Below, piece by piece: positions 23,653-34,229 of a stretch of DNA of 64,000 nt. Positions within the stretch are counted from its first letter, which is position 1, and every line of letters begins with the position of its first letter. The stretch is taken from assembly GCA_963931925.1 (NCBI GenBank), contig OZ007569.1, positions 49,472,101-49,536,100 of the forward strand, given 5' to 3'. A program made the position numbers and the translations under genes. The DNA is from Onchidella celtica. Lineage: Eukaryota > Mollusca > Gastropoda > Systellommatophora > Onchidiidae. The notes under the pieces were generated by a model. That model was not told the origin of the DNA and did not search any database. It saw only the letters and a program-made list of their open reading frames with translations.

Positions 23653-23783
23653 CTGTGGTCGTCTCGAAACAAGTCTCTATCTTCCAGTGTATTCAAGAGA
23701 ATCATGCGAGGTCTCCATAATTGTAAAGGATCCGGATGGATAATCCATACCTGGTTGTACGACGCTGGATTCCAGGCAACGAT
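23653..23783 (-). CDS. gene B exon 3: loop A region
   Basis: 43 codons plus two bases. IVAWNPASYN and LWRPRMILLNT correspond to gene A LLQWDPASHN and IWRLPLILVNT. It ends in the codon AG|C at a donor GTACCACC that opens directly into the (ACC)n/(GGT)n array. Confidence 0.8.
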
Positions 23784-24436
23784 CTGCGAATACAGATTGC
23801 TCAAATCATCTTCAACATAAAACGCGTTTGCACTTTTTTTCCCACTATCGTCGTGGGTGTGTGCGCTTATACATATTAATGCAACTTTAGTTCATGTTTG
23901 TCCCATCTCCATTTTCTGACAAACTGGAGATTTTTTTTAATATGTAGAAATGGTATTATAACAAATGCACACTCTGACACTTGTTTGAAATGCGTTGTGT
24001 ACACTTATCAAACCGTTTCACAGTTCCGATTCATTCTAACTCCGTATCATTATGTTAAAGCCGCAAAAGTTTAACCTCAAATTTCTCAGCTGTGTTATGG
24101 TTACACGCGTGACATGGGACACCGAAACGGCTCAATTCGTCCATGACGCTGAACGTGTATCAACGATGTCGACAATACAACAATGTGCGCGTCATCCCTT
24201 TATAATTCAATGAAAAATAACTAGTATTTACCATGGCTTAGTTTGTTTTTGTTTAAGTAGTTTTTGTTTTTTTTCTTTGTTAGCGAGGTCTAATCACTAA
24301 AATTAACATATGCAACGACTAAAGTCCAGCCACAAGAATGGTAACTGCAGAGACATAATATCATCAAAAATGGTATCCAAATGTAGAAAAAAACAAACTG
24401 GAAAGGTAAATCTGAGGCTGAAAATCCACAAGGCGC

Positions 24437-24775
24437 TTCCGTACACACAGAAACACTTTTCCTTTTTACTACTTGATGGATTTTGGACGTTTCTCTTGCA
24501 TATGAGTTTGAGTTTGAGTGTGGGTTTAACGGCGCGTCAGCACCATAACGGCCACATTGCGCCCTCCACCGTCTATTTGGGTGCACGGTCTTTATCATAT
24601 GTTTCGTATTCAGAGCTTTTATGTTTTACCAATAGAATTAAATACATTCATATAATTTTATCACATTGGCAAATGATCTGAAAAAAAGTTTTGTAAACGA
24701 GTATAAAAGTTATTAAATCAACCCGTAGATGTCGTTCCTGCTTTCATACACAAGAAAACGCAGCTTTAGACAATC
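24437..24775 (+). repeat. R2 repeat interrupted by an R1 repeat
   Basis: The R2 left part (CTTCCGTACACACAG to TGGATTTTGGACGTTTCTC, 24437-24490) and R2 right part (TTTCATACACAAGAAAACGC, 24741-24775) are separated by a full R1 copy at 24495-24735. R1 therefore inserted into an older R2. It ends 12 bp from gene B exon 2. Confidence 0.5.
24495..24735 (+). repeat. Dispersed repeat family R1, copy nested in R2
   Basis: TGAGTTTGAGTTTGAGTGTG, TTTAACGGCGCGTCAGCACC, GGCCACATTGCGCC, TTGGGTGCACGGTC, then an AT-rich tail ending in GAGTATAAAAG. It is the best-preserved R1 copy. Confidence 0.55.
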
Positions 24776-24786
24776 AGTGAGCTTAC

Positions 24787-24894
24787 CTCATCCACCCATG
24801 ACACACCAAGGAAACCATTGACAACAAATTTCTGGTTAACGTCATCCAACTCTGCAATGGCGAGGGCGTCGAAAGTGACCTCCACTTGGATTCT
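24787..24894 (-). CDS. gene B exon 2: loop D strands
   Basis: 36 codons, phase 0, RIQVEVTFDAL to FLGVSWVDE. The end matches gene A exon 2 (VINWTDE) at the same intron position. The loop D Trp is Phe. Confidence 0.8.
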
Positions 24895-24995
24895 CTGCAA
24901 GTTGGATAAGAGTACAATCAAAGTCGTTTTGCACTGGTTAGGCATGTGCAAGAATTCCAGTATGGTGGCCTCATGAAAACCTGGGCATATGTCCC

Positions 24996-24998
<3 letters not shown>

Positions 24999-25031
<33 letters not shown>
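24999..25031. repeat. (GA)n microsatellite
   Basis: Pure AG run followed by ACGGACAGACAGAC, in gene B intron 1. Confidence 0.9.
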
Positions 25032-25032
<1 letters not shown>

Positions 25033-25938
25033 GGACAGACAGACCGGCAGACAGTCACACAGTACAATCAGTGATAGAGAATGAACTACAATGCGTCTCA
25101 TATTCGCACGACTGAAGACTCAAATATTACCTCAAGGGCTTGACTAAAAATGTCCTTAATATTGCACTACTATTTGTTTCTATTTGCCTTATATTTTTTG
25201 CATTTTTTTTTTTTTTCTGCAAGAAGAGGAAGACCCGTCAGAAAGAAGGCAAAAGATCGCACTAGATATGGGCTAGAAATCAATATCGACGAGAAACAAA
25301 AAAGAGAAATGTTTTCTTTGTAAGAAATATTCGTGTATTAATATTTATTGACAATGCGGTCTGATTACAATAATGCTGTAGTTTAGGCTACTGTAATGAG
25401 TGATTTGTCTACATTCTTCATACGCTTGTTCAGCTTCTTCAAATCCCTGATTTCGGTGTTACTTCATATTTTATGTGACTTTAGTACGGAATGCGTGATG
25501 TTCAGAAAGAGCCACAATGAAAAATAATATTCTGTTGAGACGAAAGGATACAGGTAAAATTGCGCAAAATTTGTGACATCTTGATCAAGATGTTTGCTTT
25601 TAAAGCGCACCACGAATTATGGGATGCTCTAGGCCTGCATGTATTATCACGGAGGAACATATAGAAAGGATGGAGAGTGATAGTTAAACAGACGAGTAAA
25701 TGGTCAATGAAAGTTCCTCTAAAAGAATTTGGTTGAACACACGATGAAAAAAATGTAGGATGGCTCTGAGAGGACGTGAAAAGAAAACTTGTCAACGAAC
25801 TGGCAGGCTGGCAAATATTGGGTCGATAAATTAAAAAGTAAACAAAGGCTATTGTGGAAGGCCGTCAAAGTAAATTACACTATAGCGAAAGTCGTTGCAT
25901 CTTCCATAGTTTCAGTACAGAAAACATGGCAATAATAC

Positions 25939-26130
25939 CTGAGTTTGGTCCTGCAAAGGTCTGACAATCGCATTGTACGTGCTGTTGCTACTGAGTTGGT
26001 CAGTGATTACCTTCGCCATGTCAGTATAGGACTGGCCCTCGCAGAGTTCAATGTTGGTACAGTTCAAGATCAAAACGATGACCAAAACACTGAAGGCCCA
26101 CTTCATCTGTGCATGGTCTGATGTATCCAT
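25939..26130 (-). CDS. gene B exon 1: signal peptide and N-terminal helix
   Basis: 64 codons ending IVRPLQDQTQ before the donor GTATTATTG. An internal Met at residue 9 begins a cleaner signal peptide (MKWAFSVLVIVL) and may be the real start. This exon includes sequence that gene A carries in exon 2, so the introns differ. Confidence 0.75.
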
Positions 26131-28379
26131 TTTTAAATAAAGATTGTCCTGAAAAATTTAAATTCACAACAGTTCACGATGTCACCAAACAAACTTCTTG
26201 AGGCAAAGTCAGTGCACAGAAACGTTTTGAAGCTCCGGAGTTGTGAAGATCACTTGGGGAGAATGCGGGAACTAGTAAGTCTCTGAACGTGCTAGTCCTT
26301 CCTACTTTAAGGTTTGTATCTTGTCCTGTAAATCCACAAAGACAGAGGTAACGACATTGTTCTTAAGTGAATATAACTGATCATTGTCCTTAGTAAGTCA
26401 AGATCTACAGAGAGATATAAGCCCCTGCACTTTTACTCTTGTTGAGTTGTGTTGGGCTTAAAATGATCGTAATAATAATAATAATAACAATAATAATAAT
26501 AATAATAATTGCGGTTTAATAAAGTACGAGGATACTTTATTGGCCTGGTATGTGTTGTTCCAACAAAAATTTACCCCAGCAACAACTAAGAACATGCTAG
26601 TCGAATCGTGTCTAATTGTTTATTTATCTTAATTTTTTTTTTAATTTTTCATTGTTGTTATTGCTGTTTTCATATACAATGTAGTCCTACAAAATTTATA
26701 TTTAAATAGTGTCCTGTTCCAGAGATAGAGTGAATGCTGTTTGCGCGAAATCAACACTGCTGACACCTTAGCATGAGAAATGAGCCGGAGCTCTAAGTCT
26801 TTGATCAATCTTAAAGCTCAATCTGAGTAGTACATGTACTGCCCGGTAAAATCTAACAAGAAAATGACTTTAGATCATTTTTAAAGGGTGAATTTGGTTG
26901 AAGAACTTCTAGACTATAATTATTACTGCAATGTAGTTACACAGTTTCCAAGTTTATGTGCAAAGACTGCGGTACAGGTCTACTCAGTAGCGCCAGGATA
27001 CAAATTTCCATGCATTCGTTTTCCCCGAGCAAACAATGTCCCAAGTTCATATGTTAATCGCTTGGGTGACCTTTCCATAATTAATCACTTCTTTAGTACT
27101 GTCATCGGATCGATAACCAGTATCCATACACAATTAGCCCTGGTTGCGTCTGTAATCAATGGATTATTTCAGTACGCTAACATTACCAAACAAAGTGGAA
27201 AACTTTTCTATAACGTAGCAGCCTTTTCATTAAGTACCCATTGTTGTGACCTGAAAGGTGTTTATTTTCCTCTTTAACAGGCCAAGTTAAGATAATCATC
27301 GTCGTTATAACTTATGCATTTTTACATGCTCATTTGTTCTGCTTGTATTGGATATTAATTGTTCAGCTGGCCGTTTGGTTATGTAGCCAAAATACTCACA
27401 ATAGGATTGTTATTGCCAACTTTTGGCCACTTTCTGCAAAACGTTATTGTGGCCACGTCTCCAATGTAACTGAAATTTTTCAAAAAATCCGCCATGCAAA
27501 TAGAACCCAATTTGGCCACGCGATGCAAACAGCTGCACCGTGTCGAGTTTGTTTTTTGTTTGCATGTGGTTTATTTTATCACTTCACTATACGCATTCAA
27601 TTGCACGTGTCTGGTAGTGAGAAAAATCGTACCAGAGATTCACAAGCCTCATGGGCCACACCCGTATGTTTGAAAGGAATGAAACACACATATACACAAT
27701 AGTCGTGGTTTCAGTTTGATGCTTCATAAGCATAATAAGGCTACAGTAGAAGTAAAAGTGTTTTGTTGAAGACATCTGTTGGCAGATAAAATATCAAAGC
27801 TACCCTTTATAATCAAACATTAAAATAATACATGTGGTTAAAGAAAAAAATATTCTATCAAAACAGGTGACAAAGTTTAAAAAAATAAAAAAGATTAAGG
27901 ACGGCTACAGCAGCCCAAGATCTTGTTTAGCCAGTGTAAATAAAAAAATGCATCAAAGAAAAGTATGATATACAAATTCTGACAGCTAAAGCAATTTGTC
28001 ACATAAAGAAAGTATATTGTGACAATAATTCTACCTCCTCTTTAAGTTTATCGTTTTAATTAACTAAATATCTATATTCCAGCTTCCCAGAACGAATCAC
28101 AAGCAGCTGGCATACTTGGCTCAGGTATTGTGAGCCTATATTTTGCCATACTTTTTGACAAAGGTTTACCCTCCATAATGAATGCCCTTCATTTCTTATA
28201 TCCAGTGCTTTATTAGACCTTACTTTATATCTGCAAACATAGGTTGCCAATCAATGGGAAGTTTGCCAAGACTCAGCGTTATGTATCTTTAATGACTTCA
28301 TATATCGCACATATCTTCATTCAGTAACTCATATTACTAAATGAGAGTAATCTGATTAAAGGTATCATTTTGAATGTGA
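26131..28379. other. 5' flank of gene B, no gene seen
   Basis: Should contain the gene B promoter. An (AAT)n-rich run lies at 26469-26508. Open frames such as 26888-27277 show no family resemblance and no splice context. Nothing else recognised. Confidence 0.5.
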
Positions 28380-28380
28380 G

Positions 28381-28432
<52 letters not shown>

Positions 28433-28435
28433 CTC

Positions 28436-28501
<66 letters not shown>

Positions 28502-28537
28502 ACTTTCTCCCTCACTCTCCCTTTCTCTCTCTCTCTT

Positions 28538-28570
<33 letters not shown>

Positions 28571-28662
28571 TTCTCTCTCTCTATCTTTCTCTCTCTCTCC
28601 CTTTCTCTCTCTCCCTTTCTCTCACTCTCTCTTTCTCTCTCTCTCTTTCTCTCTCTCTCTCC

Positions 28663-28728
<66 letters not shown>

Positions 28729-28785
28729 TTCGCTCTCTCTTTCTCTCTCTCTCTTTCCTTCTTTCTCTTTCTCTCTCTCCCGACT
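28380..28785. repeat. Long polypyrimidine (TC)n/(TTTC)n tract
   Basis: Almost pure C/T for about 400 bp on the plus strand, with CTTTCTCTCT higher-order units. Both strands are open over 160 codons only because of this composition. Confidence 0.95.
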
Positions 28786-30240
28786 CTGTCTCCCGACTCT
28801 CTCCTTACTAGTTGACCTTACAACCCACATTACCTGTTATTTGCACAGTCCCTACCCTAAACATGAAATACTTCCTTGCCTGCTCAATTAGTGGAGGCAA
28901 AACCGTCCACATATTTGAGGCATGATGAAGAAAAGCTAACAATGTGATGGAGCCCCGGATCGATTTCCTATTAGAACTGTGAGCGCTTAGGACATTTTTT
29001 TTTCTTCACATTATGAAGATGCGGAGTACAAAAACGAATACGCGTCACTGCTGTGCGATCATGGCATGTAACAGACTTATGCCAAAAGGCAACCGACAGT
29101 TCATTGCATTTCTGAGCATGAGGGCTATCAGACAATACTATAGAAAAAAAAATGCGCCAATAGGAAAATGTAATAATGCAATAGAATCATATGGCATAAG
29201 TCATCAAATGACAGGAAAAGAAACAGCTTTTTCTTAATATCTCAAAAGTGTAAAAAAATGACTTATGCCATTACGTTAATTTGGACAGGGTGATTTATTA
29301 TGTGTCATGATTTGACTCTGTTACATTTATAATCTTAGAAATGGGCACATTCTTTTAAGAGTTCTACAGAGAAGCACTTACGTCAGACCAATCAGTAATT
29401 GTAATAGTACAAGCAGAATGGCTCAGCGTATGCCAAGGCTTACAAGAACTAGCTTCCCTAGGCCATGGGCCTTTTGATTCGCATCTACAGTGGAATTGTT
29501 TGGAATCGCCGCCAGCCAGGTCACGTGACATGCAGTGGGGAACAGATTTCGTGTTCTTACCTGAGTTGTCCTTGTGTGAATAGCAACTGTTATCAACAGC
29601 GTGGGGGAACAGTGGTTTCTTTATGGTTTCGGTAGTTGAGAATCAAAAGACCCGGGGAAGCCAGTTTGTTGTTGTTGTTTTGGTTAAAGTGGGTGGTAAT
29701 GGTTACGGTGATAGTTAAACATGCAATTAAAACTTGACGTGATTGTAATCAAGAATAGTACCGTAGTGGAAGTAAATGTCTTTATTATTGTCGTTATAAA
29801 ACTGTCCTCGCTTTCGTACTAAGTTGTCAGTGGTGCGTGGGTGCCATATTTACCTGTGTGTCTAAATTGTGAAAGTTCCTTTAATGTCTCTTCAGTGGAC
29901 ATTTTAACATAGGAAACCAGATACGGGTTGTGAATATTTGCAGTCATTTCGAGAAACCTTAAACAGAACCAGAACAGAACAAACCAGAACAAACAAAATT
30001 CACGGCTGCAGTTCATTATTGTCAACCTTCACATTCGCTTCTGCGCTGACAATTCAGACAACTGCTAATTTCTTTGTCAATTTAATGGTCAAGTGCTAAT
30101 ACAATATTGATTAGCTACAGGTTAAATACTACAAACATTCATCAATATTGATATTCTAACACCACCCCCTCCCCCCTACCCCCGGCCTTTTCTGTGCTTT
30201 GTTGATTTAAAATTTTAAATTGTAACTAGATCTATCTAGG
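28786..30240. other. Intergenic, no gene seen
   Basis: AT-rich sequence without recognisable coding, RNA or mobile element signals. Confidence 0.4.
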
Positions 30241-30242
30241 TT

Positions 30243-30335
30243 TTGTTATTATTATTATTATTATTATCAGTCGTAGTAGTAGTAGTAGTAGTAGAAGAAG
30301 TGGTAGTAGTAGTAGTAGTAGTAGTAGTAGTATCA
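30243..30335. repeat. (TTA)n and (GTA)n trinucleotide repeats
   Basis: TTA repeats at 30247-30269, then GTA/GAA repeats to about 30332. Confidence 0.9.
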
Positions 30336-30994
30336 CCAGTTGGCCCGTTGACTCTGAGAATACACAGAAATAATTTTTAAAGTTGAGTTTCGGTCATGAA
30401 ATTTCCTGTCATACTTTTTAATCCTACACTACGAAAATGCTTTTTTTCTTTTTCCGGCTCAAAATATCAGAACTCTTCTGCTCAACTCGGTAAGTTGAGA
30501 TTCAAAATCAATGAACTAAAACTGATTTGAAAAACGTTATAAAATATGTCCACCTTCACCTTTTCGTCTTTCTGTGCGTAATGTTATTTTTGTAGAATTT
30601 AAGACCTAGCTGTTGAAAAGCTTTTCGTGATGACATTGGATGGATTACTTCCTTTATATTATGATGATTATTTTTTTTTTATAGATTAAATTTTATGTGA
30701 AGGAAATGTGGAAACTTTATGAAGTTTGTCATTTACTTTTAAAGTTGACGCTCGACAAGCAGCCTAAATCGTGAAATGGTGGTATTTTCTGTCCGACCCA
30801 TTGTTAGCACTGGCTTTATTAAGACAGTCATTCAGGGGACTGCTAGAAGTTTTCTTTGTTCCCAATATAATACTTCTATTTATATGTATGTATGTATGTT
30901 GTATTTCCGCTTCTGTACAATGAGAAATATTGTTTTTCAAATAAGATATTGTACGGGTACATTTGACATGTATTTAATGGAAATAAACAAATTT

Positions 30995-30995
30995 G

Positions 30996-31026
<31 letters not shown>

Positions 31027-31130
31027 TGTATGTATGTATGTATGTATGTATGTATGTATGTATGTATGTATGTATGTATGTGTGTATGTATGTATACATG
31101 TAAATATGTATGTATGTGTGTATGTATGTA
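30995..31130. repeat. (TATG)n microsatellite
   Basis: About 20 uninterrupted TATG units to 31080, followed by diverged ones. The MYVCMYVC-type frame across it is an artefact. Confidence 0.95.
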
Positions 31131-31140
31131 AGGGTGTGTG

Positions 31141-31410
31141 GGGTTTGAGTTTGAGTTTAGTTTGAGTTTAAGTTTAGTTTGAGTTTGAGTTTGGATTTAC
31201 GGCACCTCTGCACGGACAGGGCCACTTTGTGCCTACCACGATCTGTTTGAATACTTTATTTATATTTGGTATTCAGGGCTTCCAAATTTCACGAATAGAA
31301 TTAGAATGAAATAGTTCGGGATAAATTTTATCACATTGGTAAAATTCTCAAAAGTTGTTTTGTCTGGATCTGAAAAGTGTTTTGCAAATGAGTATAAATT
31401 CCATGGGTGG
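31141..31410 (+). repeat. Dispersed repeat family R1, intergenic copy
   Basis: A run of GTTTGAGTTTGAGTTTA units, TTTACGGCACCTCTGCACGG, GGCCACTTTGTGCC, ATTCAGGGCTTCCAAATTTC, and the TTTTGCAAATGAGTATAAAT tail, in the same order as the copies inside the receptor genes. Confidence 0.5.
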
Positions 31411-31989
31411 CAAATGGATAGGTGTGAGCCTACGTGTGTGTGCGTGGGCAGGTGTGTGTTTATGTGGGCGTGTGTGTTTACATTATTTGGCAAAATGTGT
31501 GTAACAGCACAAATGACAAATTACCAAATGAACGTAACTCTTCACCGTTGTAGTTGCCCTCATTACAAAATGCCTGCATGGGTCTCGAAATGTCACGTGT
31601 CATTCAGCAAAGGACTTGTCACTACCTGTCAAATTTAATATTCGGAGGAGTGTGTTCTGTGGCGCCAAGTGAGCACAAGCCAAAAGAATGCAAGCACAAA
31701 ATTTAATGTCACCAAGGTTGTCATTTCACATCTTGTAAATGGCATTTTGATATTGTATAACACACAAAAAAAATTACACCAAATGGTGCACAACATTCTC
31801 TTCTTCTTCTTCTTTCGTTCACCAGTGCACAACATTAATGTTTGATTCTTCACACAACGGAAAGGGAGAATTGTGGACGCAGAATTAAAATTAATCCGAA
31901 AGAAAGAACGGAAACTCTTAGGAGAATGAAACATGGGAGTGCTGGGTGCACATAAAAGATGTGAAAAGCAGTGTTTTATTAAAGAGAAT

Positions 31990-32320
31990 GTACACATTTA
32001 CGAATGGTCTAGAGGCAAGGTGCTCGCCTATCATGCCGATGATACCGGGCCCCGGTCGGTGCAAGCATGTTGGAATGTTGGGATTTTTCTCACATTATCC
32101 TGTCCTGATCCTATGGGAGGTAGGATCGAGCGCCTAGTCTTCTCGGATAAGGACAAAAATCTAGGAGGGCCCGTGTGCACGTTGCTTTTTTTGGCAGTTG
32201 GAAATCGAAAGAGCAGGTCGAACAGACCTCTGCTCTGGCAAAATTAAATAAAATTCACCCGTACCACTCCCTCCTCCTTCATCCCCCTCCCCCCCCCCCC
32301 CCCCCAAAATCCCGCCGACC
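31990..32320 (+). mobile_element. tRNA-derived SINE, second, diverged copy
   Basis: The A box TGGTCTAGAGG is kept. The B box region is eroded. The body motifs GGTAGGATCGAGCGCCTAGT and GAGGGCCCGTGTGCACGTTG match the copy at 19286. It stops at CCGACCGG, lacking the last 120 bp and the A-rich tail. No target duplication found. Confidence 0.75.
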
Positions 32321-33652
32321 GGTAACACGTTTTTTAAAATAATTTTACAACATTCTATTGTTCTTTGAAAAAAACTTTTTGAGGAATATCAAAAGCCTAT
32401 TGTCAGCTCTATTGCTGTTCCAATCAATATTCCATGTGCTCGTGTTGCCTTGGTACTTCCGCCAAAAGAGGAAATAAAATTTAAAATTTCGGAGCGGCGC
32501 AAGTTGTGAAATTTAATGTTAAATGAAGCAAACCAATAGATTACAAGACAGGAATACCTTTCTGATTTAGTGGTGCCCCACAAATATTCTCATCGGACAC
32601 GTCTTCCACAGAAAGCGAAACGGCAGTAAAGTGAAAGAGCAGGTTTCCTGTCTCGGAAAAGTCGGGGCGAAATAATTCTTGCGAATCCAGGTCTTTTCAT
32701 AGGTGCTTCATCTTATATCTGCTCGAAGAATTCTCTAAACGAAAGCGGCGCTTTAGTTAAGTCAACTGTGATACAACCTCGGTTTGGTAATTCATTCATC
32801 ATTGCAGAGGCGTCTGAGTGTGTGTGGGGGGAGTGGGGAGGGTCCATATTGTGAGCAGGTCTCATACCGAACAGCAAAAAACAATAATCACGGTGCATTA
32901 ATCTTATAGGTCATTATATATAATCACGTCGCTGGGGGCAGGGTGGGTGGTGTACGGAGTCGCTCGCTACCTTTGATAACCTGCGTCAGCACGGTGTAAT
33001 TATTGATTTGACTAAAGAAGGGGAAAAAAACAGTGATCCCGTCGGCGCCGTTATCCCACAGGGCAACGTTGTTTTCGACACTGGTCAGTACACATTCTGA
33101 ATAGTCGGATTATCGCCTTTAGATATGCCATCGGTGATTCATGGGTGGAACAAACGAAAACGACCCCTTCCAGAATGTCATTCGTCATCACATGGACCAG
33201 GGGACGCACGATTTCAATAATACAATAATCATTTGAAACACATGGCGTCGACTTTACGAATTATCCCCTGTCTGTTCCACAGAATATGTCATAAGGTGAA
33301 AATCCAGATCAAATTGACTTGAATTACGGTACCTCGGAAATTTATCCGTGGCTCCCGGGAAATCTGTCATGACATCTTTCCATTTTGAGCAGCTGGTCTC
33401 GGAATCACAATTCACAACGTCGGCACTTACTTCCATATATGAATTTTTTTCGTCGTGAAACTTTAGCCTACAGTGTAGATGTATCTTTCTAAATATATTT
33501 ATGCATTATATAGATACCAGTATTATTATAATTTTTTGTTGAAATCACGAACAAAAGAAAGAAGTTGTTTGTAAAGAGTGTATTAGTTTCGTAGATTTTG
33601 TATGATGCGTGCTATGTCCACGGATGAAACAACTAACGCAAGTATGTTTCCT
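32321..33652. other. Intergenic, possible decayed sequence
   Basis: No supported gene. On the minus strand 33436-32960 some stretches look protein-like in composition, but frames break often and I recognise no family. Confidence 0.3.
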
Positions 33653-33655
33653 TTA

Positions 33656-34226
33656 GACCCCTTTCACACGGCGCGGGTCAACCCGCACCCGCACTTATGT
33701 GCGGGGCCCGCGCAAACCTAAGGCTGAGGTTTTCAATGGAGCCTTTCACACGGCGCGGGTGCGGGTCGTACTTGTTTGCGGGCGAAATGTTTGCACCCGC
33801 GAAGTTGAAATTGTACACCGTATGCAGGAATTTGTCCTTGGCTGCGCTTTAATCCCGTATTTCCTTTTGATTGTGACTTCTTTTTTTTCTGCAGAAACAG
33901 TATGGATGCAGATATTGATATAGAACTGCTAATATCATTATTTCTAGGGAGGCCAGTTATGTGGAGCAAGTTCTTTCGCCAATCAAAGGATACACTGATA
34001 ATGTACATCTATGTCTCCTCTTTTGTCGCAAATACAAAGTATAGGAGGAGAAACCGATCACTGTCCATATTTCACGACTGTACAGTGTAAAATAGAATAA
34101 AAAACTGGAGAGATCTAAGTGCGGGTGCGATTTTCACCCGCGCCGTGTGAAAGGGTATGCGGGTATGCGGGTGGACCCCACGTAAATGTGCGGGCGCGCG
34201 TGGACCCGCGCCGTGTGAAAGGGGTC
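33656..34226. mobile_element. PIF/Harbinger-type MITE
   Basis: Perfect inverted ends GACCCCTTTCACACGGCGCG (left) and the same at the right in reverse, flanked by TTA on both sides (33653-33655 and 34227-34229). A 3-bp TTA duplication is the hallmark of PIF/Harbinger elements. A GC-rich subterminal GGCGCGGGTGCGGGT motif repeats inside both ends. The interior has no transposase, so it is non-autonomous. 571 bp. Confidence 0.82.
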
Positions 34227-34229
34227 TTA

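Larger units (their letters stand above)
16196..26130 (-). pseudogene. nAChR-like cys-loop channel subunit gene B (8 exons; probably disrupted)
   Basis: Paralogue of gene A on the opposite strand. Exons: 26130-25939, 24894-24787, 23783-23653, 23054-22937, 19075 (or 19067)-18920, 18374-18184, 17682-17571, 16572-16196. It shows a signal peptide (MKWAFSVLVIVLILNC), cys-loop C166-C180 with 13 residues between (KLNLEKYPFDRQT), the TM1 signature, TM2 starting GEKISHGITVLLALSVF (Glu at -1', cation type), TM3 ending WLHHRDE, and TM4. Two faults: the last exon changes frame once, and exon 5 has no good acceptor that keeps the frame (CAG acceptors give the wrong phase; only a poor TTGGAG acceptor fits). 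Loop C has no Cys pair. With both faults accepted it is a young pseudogene; a sequencing error or an allele is the alternative. About 460 residues if repaired. Confidence 0.7.

Noticed and set aside
23653-23720. Continuation of gene B exon 3 into a His-rich frame
   Set aside because: The HHQHHHQHH run is the translated repeat array; the donor at 23652 joins cleanly to exon 4 and restores the cys-loop alignment.
26888-27277. 129-codon plus-strand frame
   Set aside because: No recognisable domain, no splice or codon support, and overlapping weaker frames on both strands.
28321-28891. Long open frames (about 170 codons) on both strands
   Set aside because: They are pure Ser/Leu or Arg/Glu low complexity from the (TC)n tract; there is no gene signal.
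30776-31165. 129-codon frame rich in MYVC
   Set aside because: Translation of the TATG microsatellite.
32960-33436. Protein-like stretches on the minus strand
   Set aside because: Some segments look plausible, but frames break repeatedly, splice sites do not join them, and I recognise no family.
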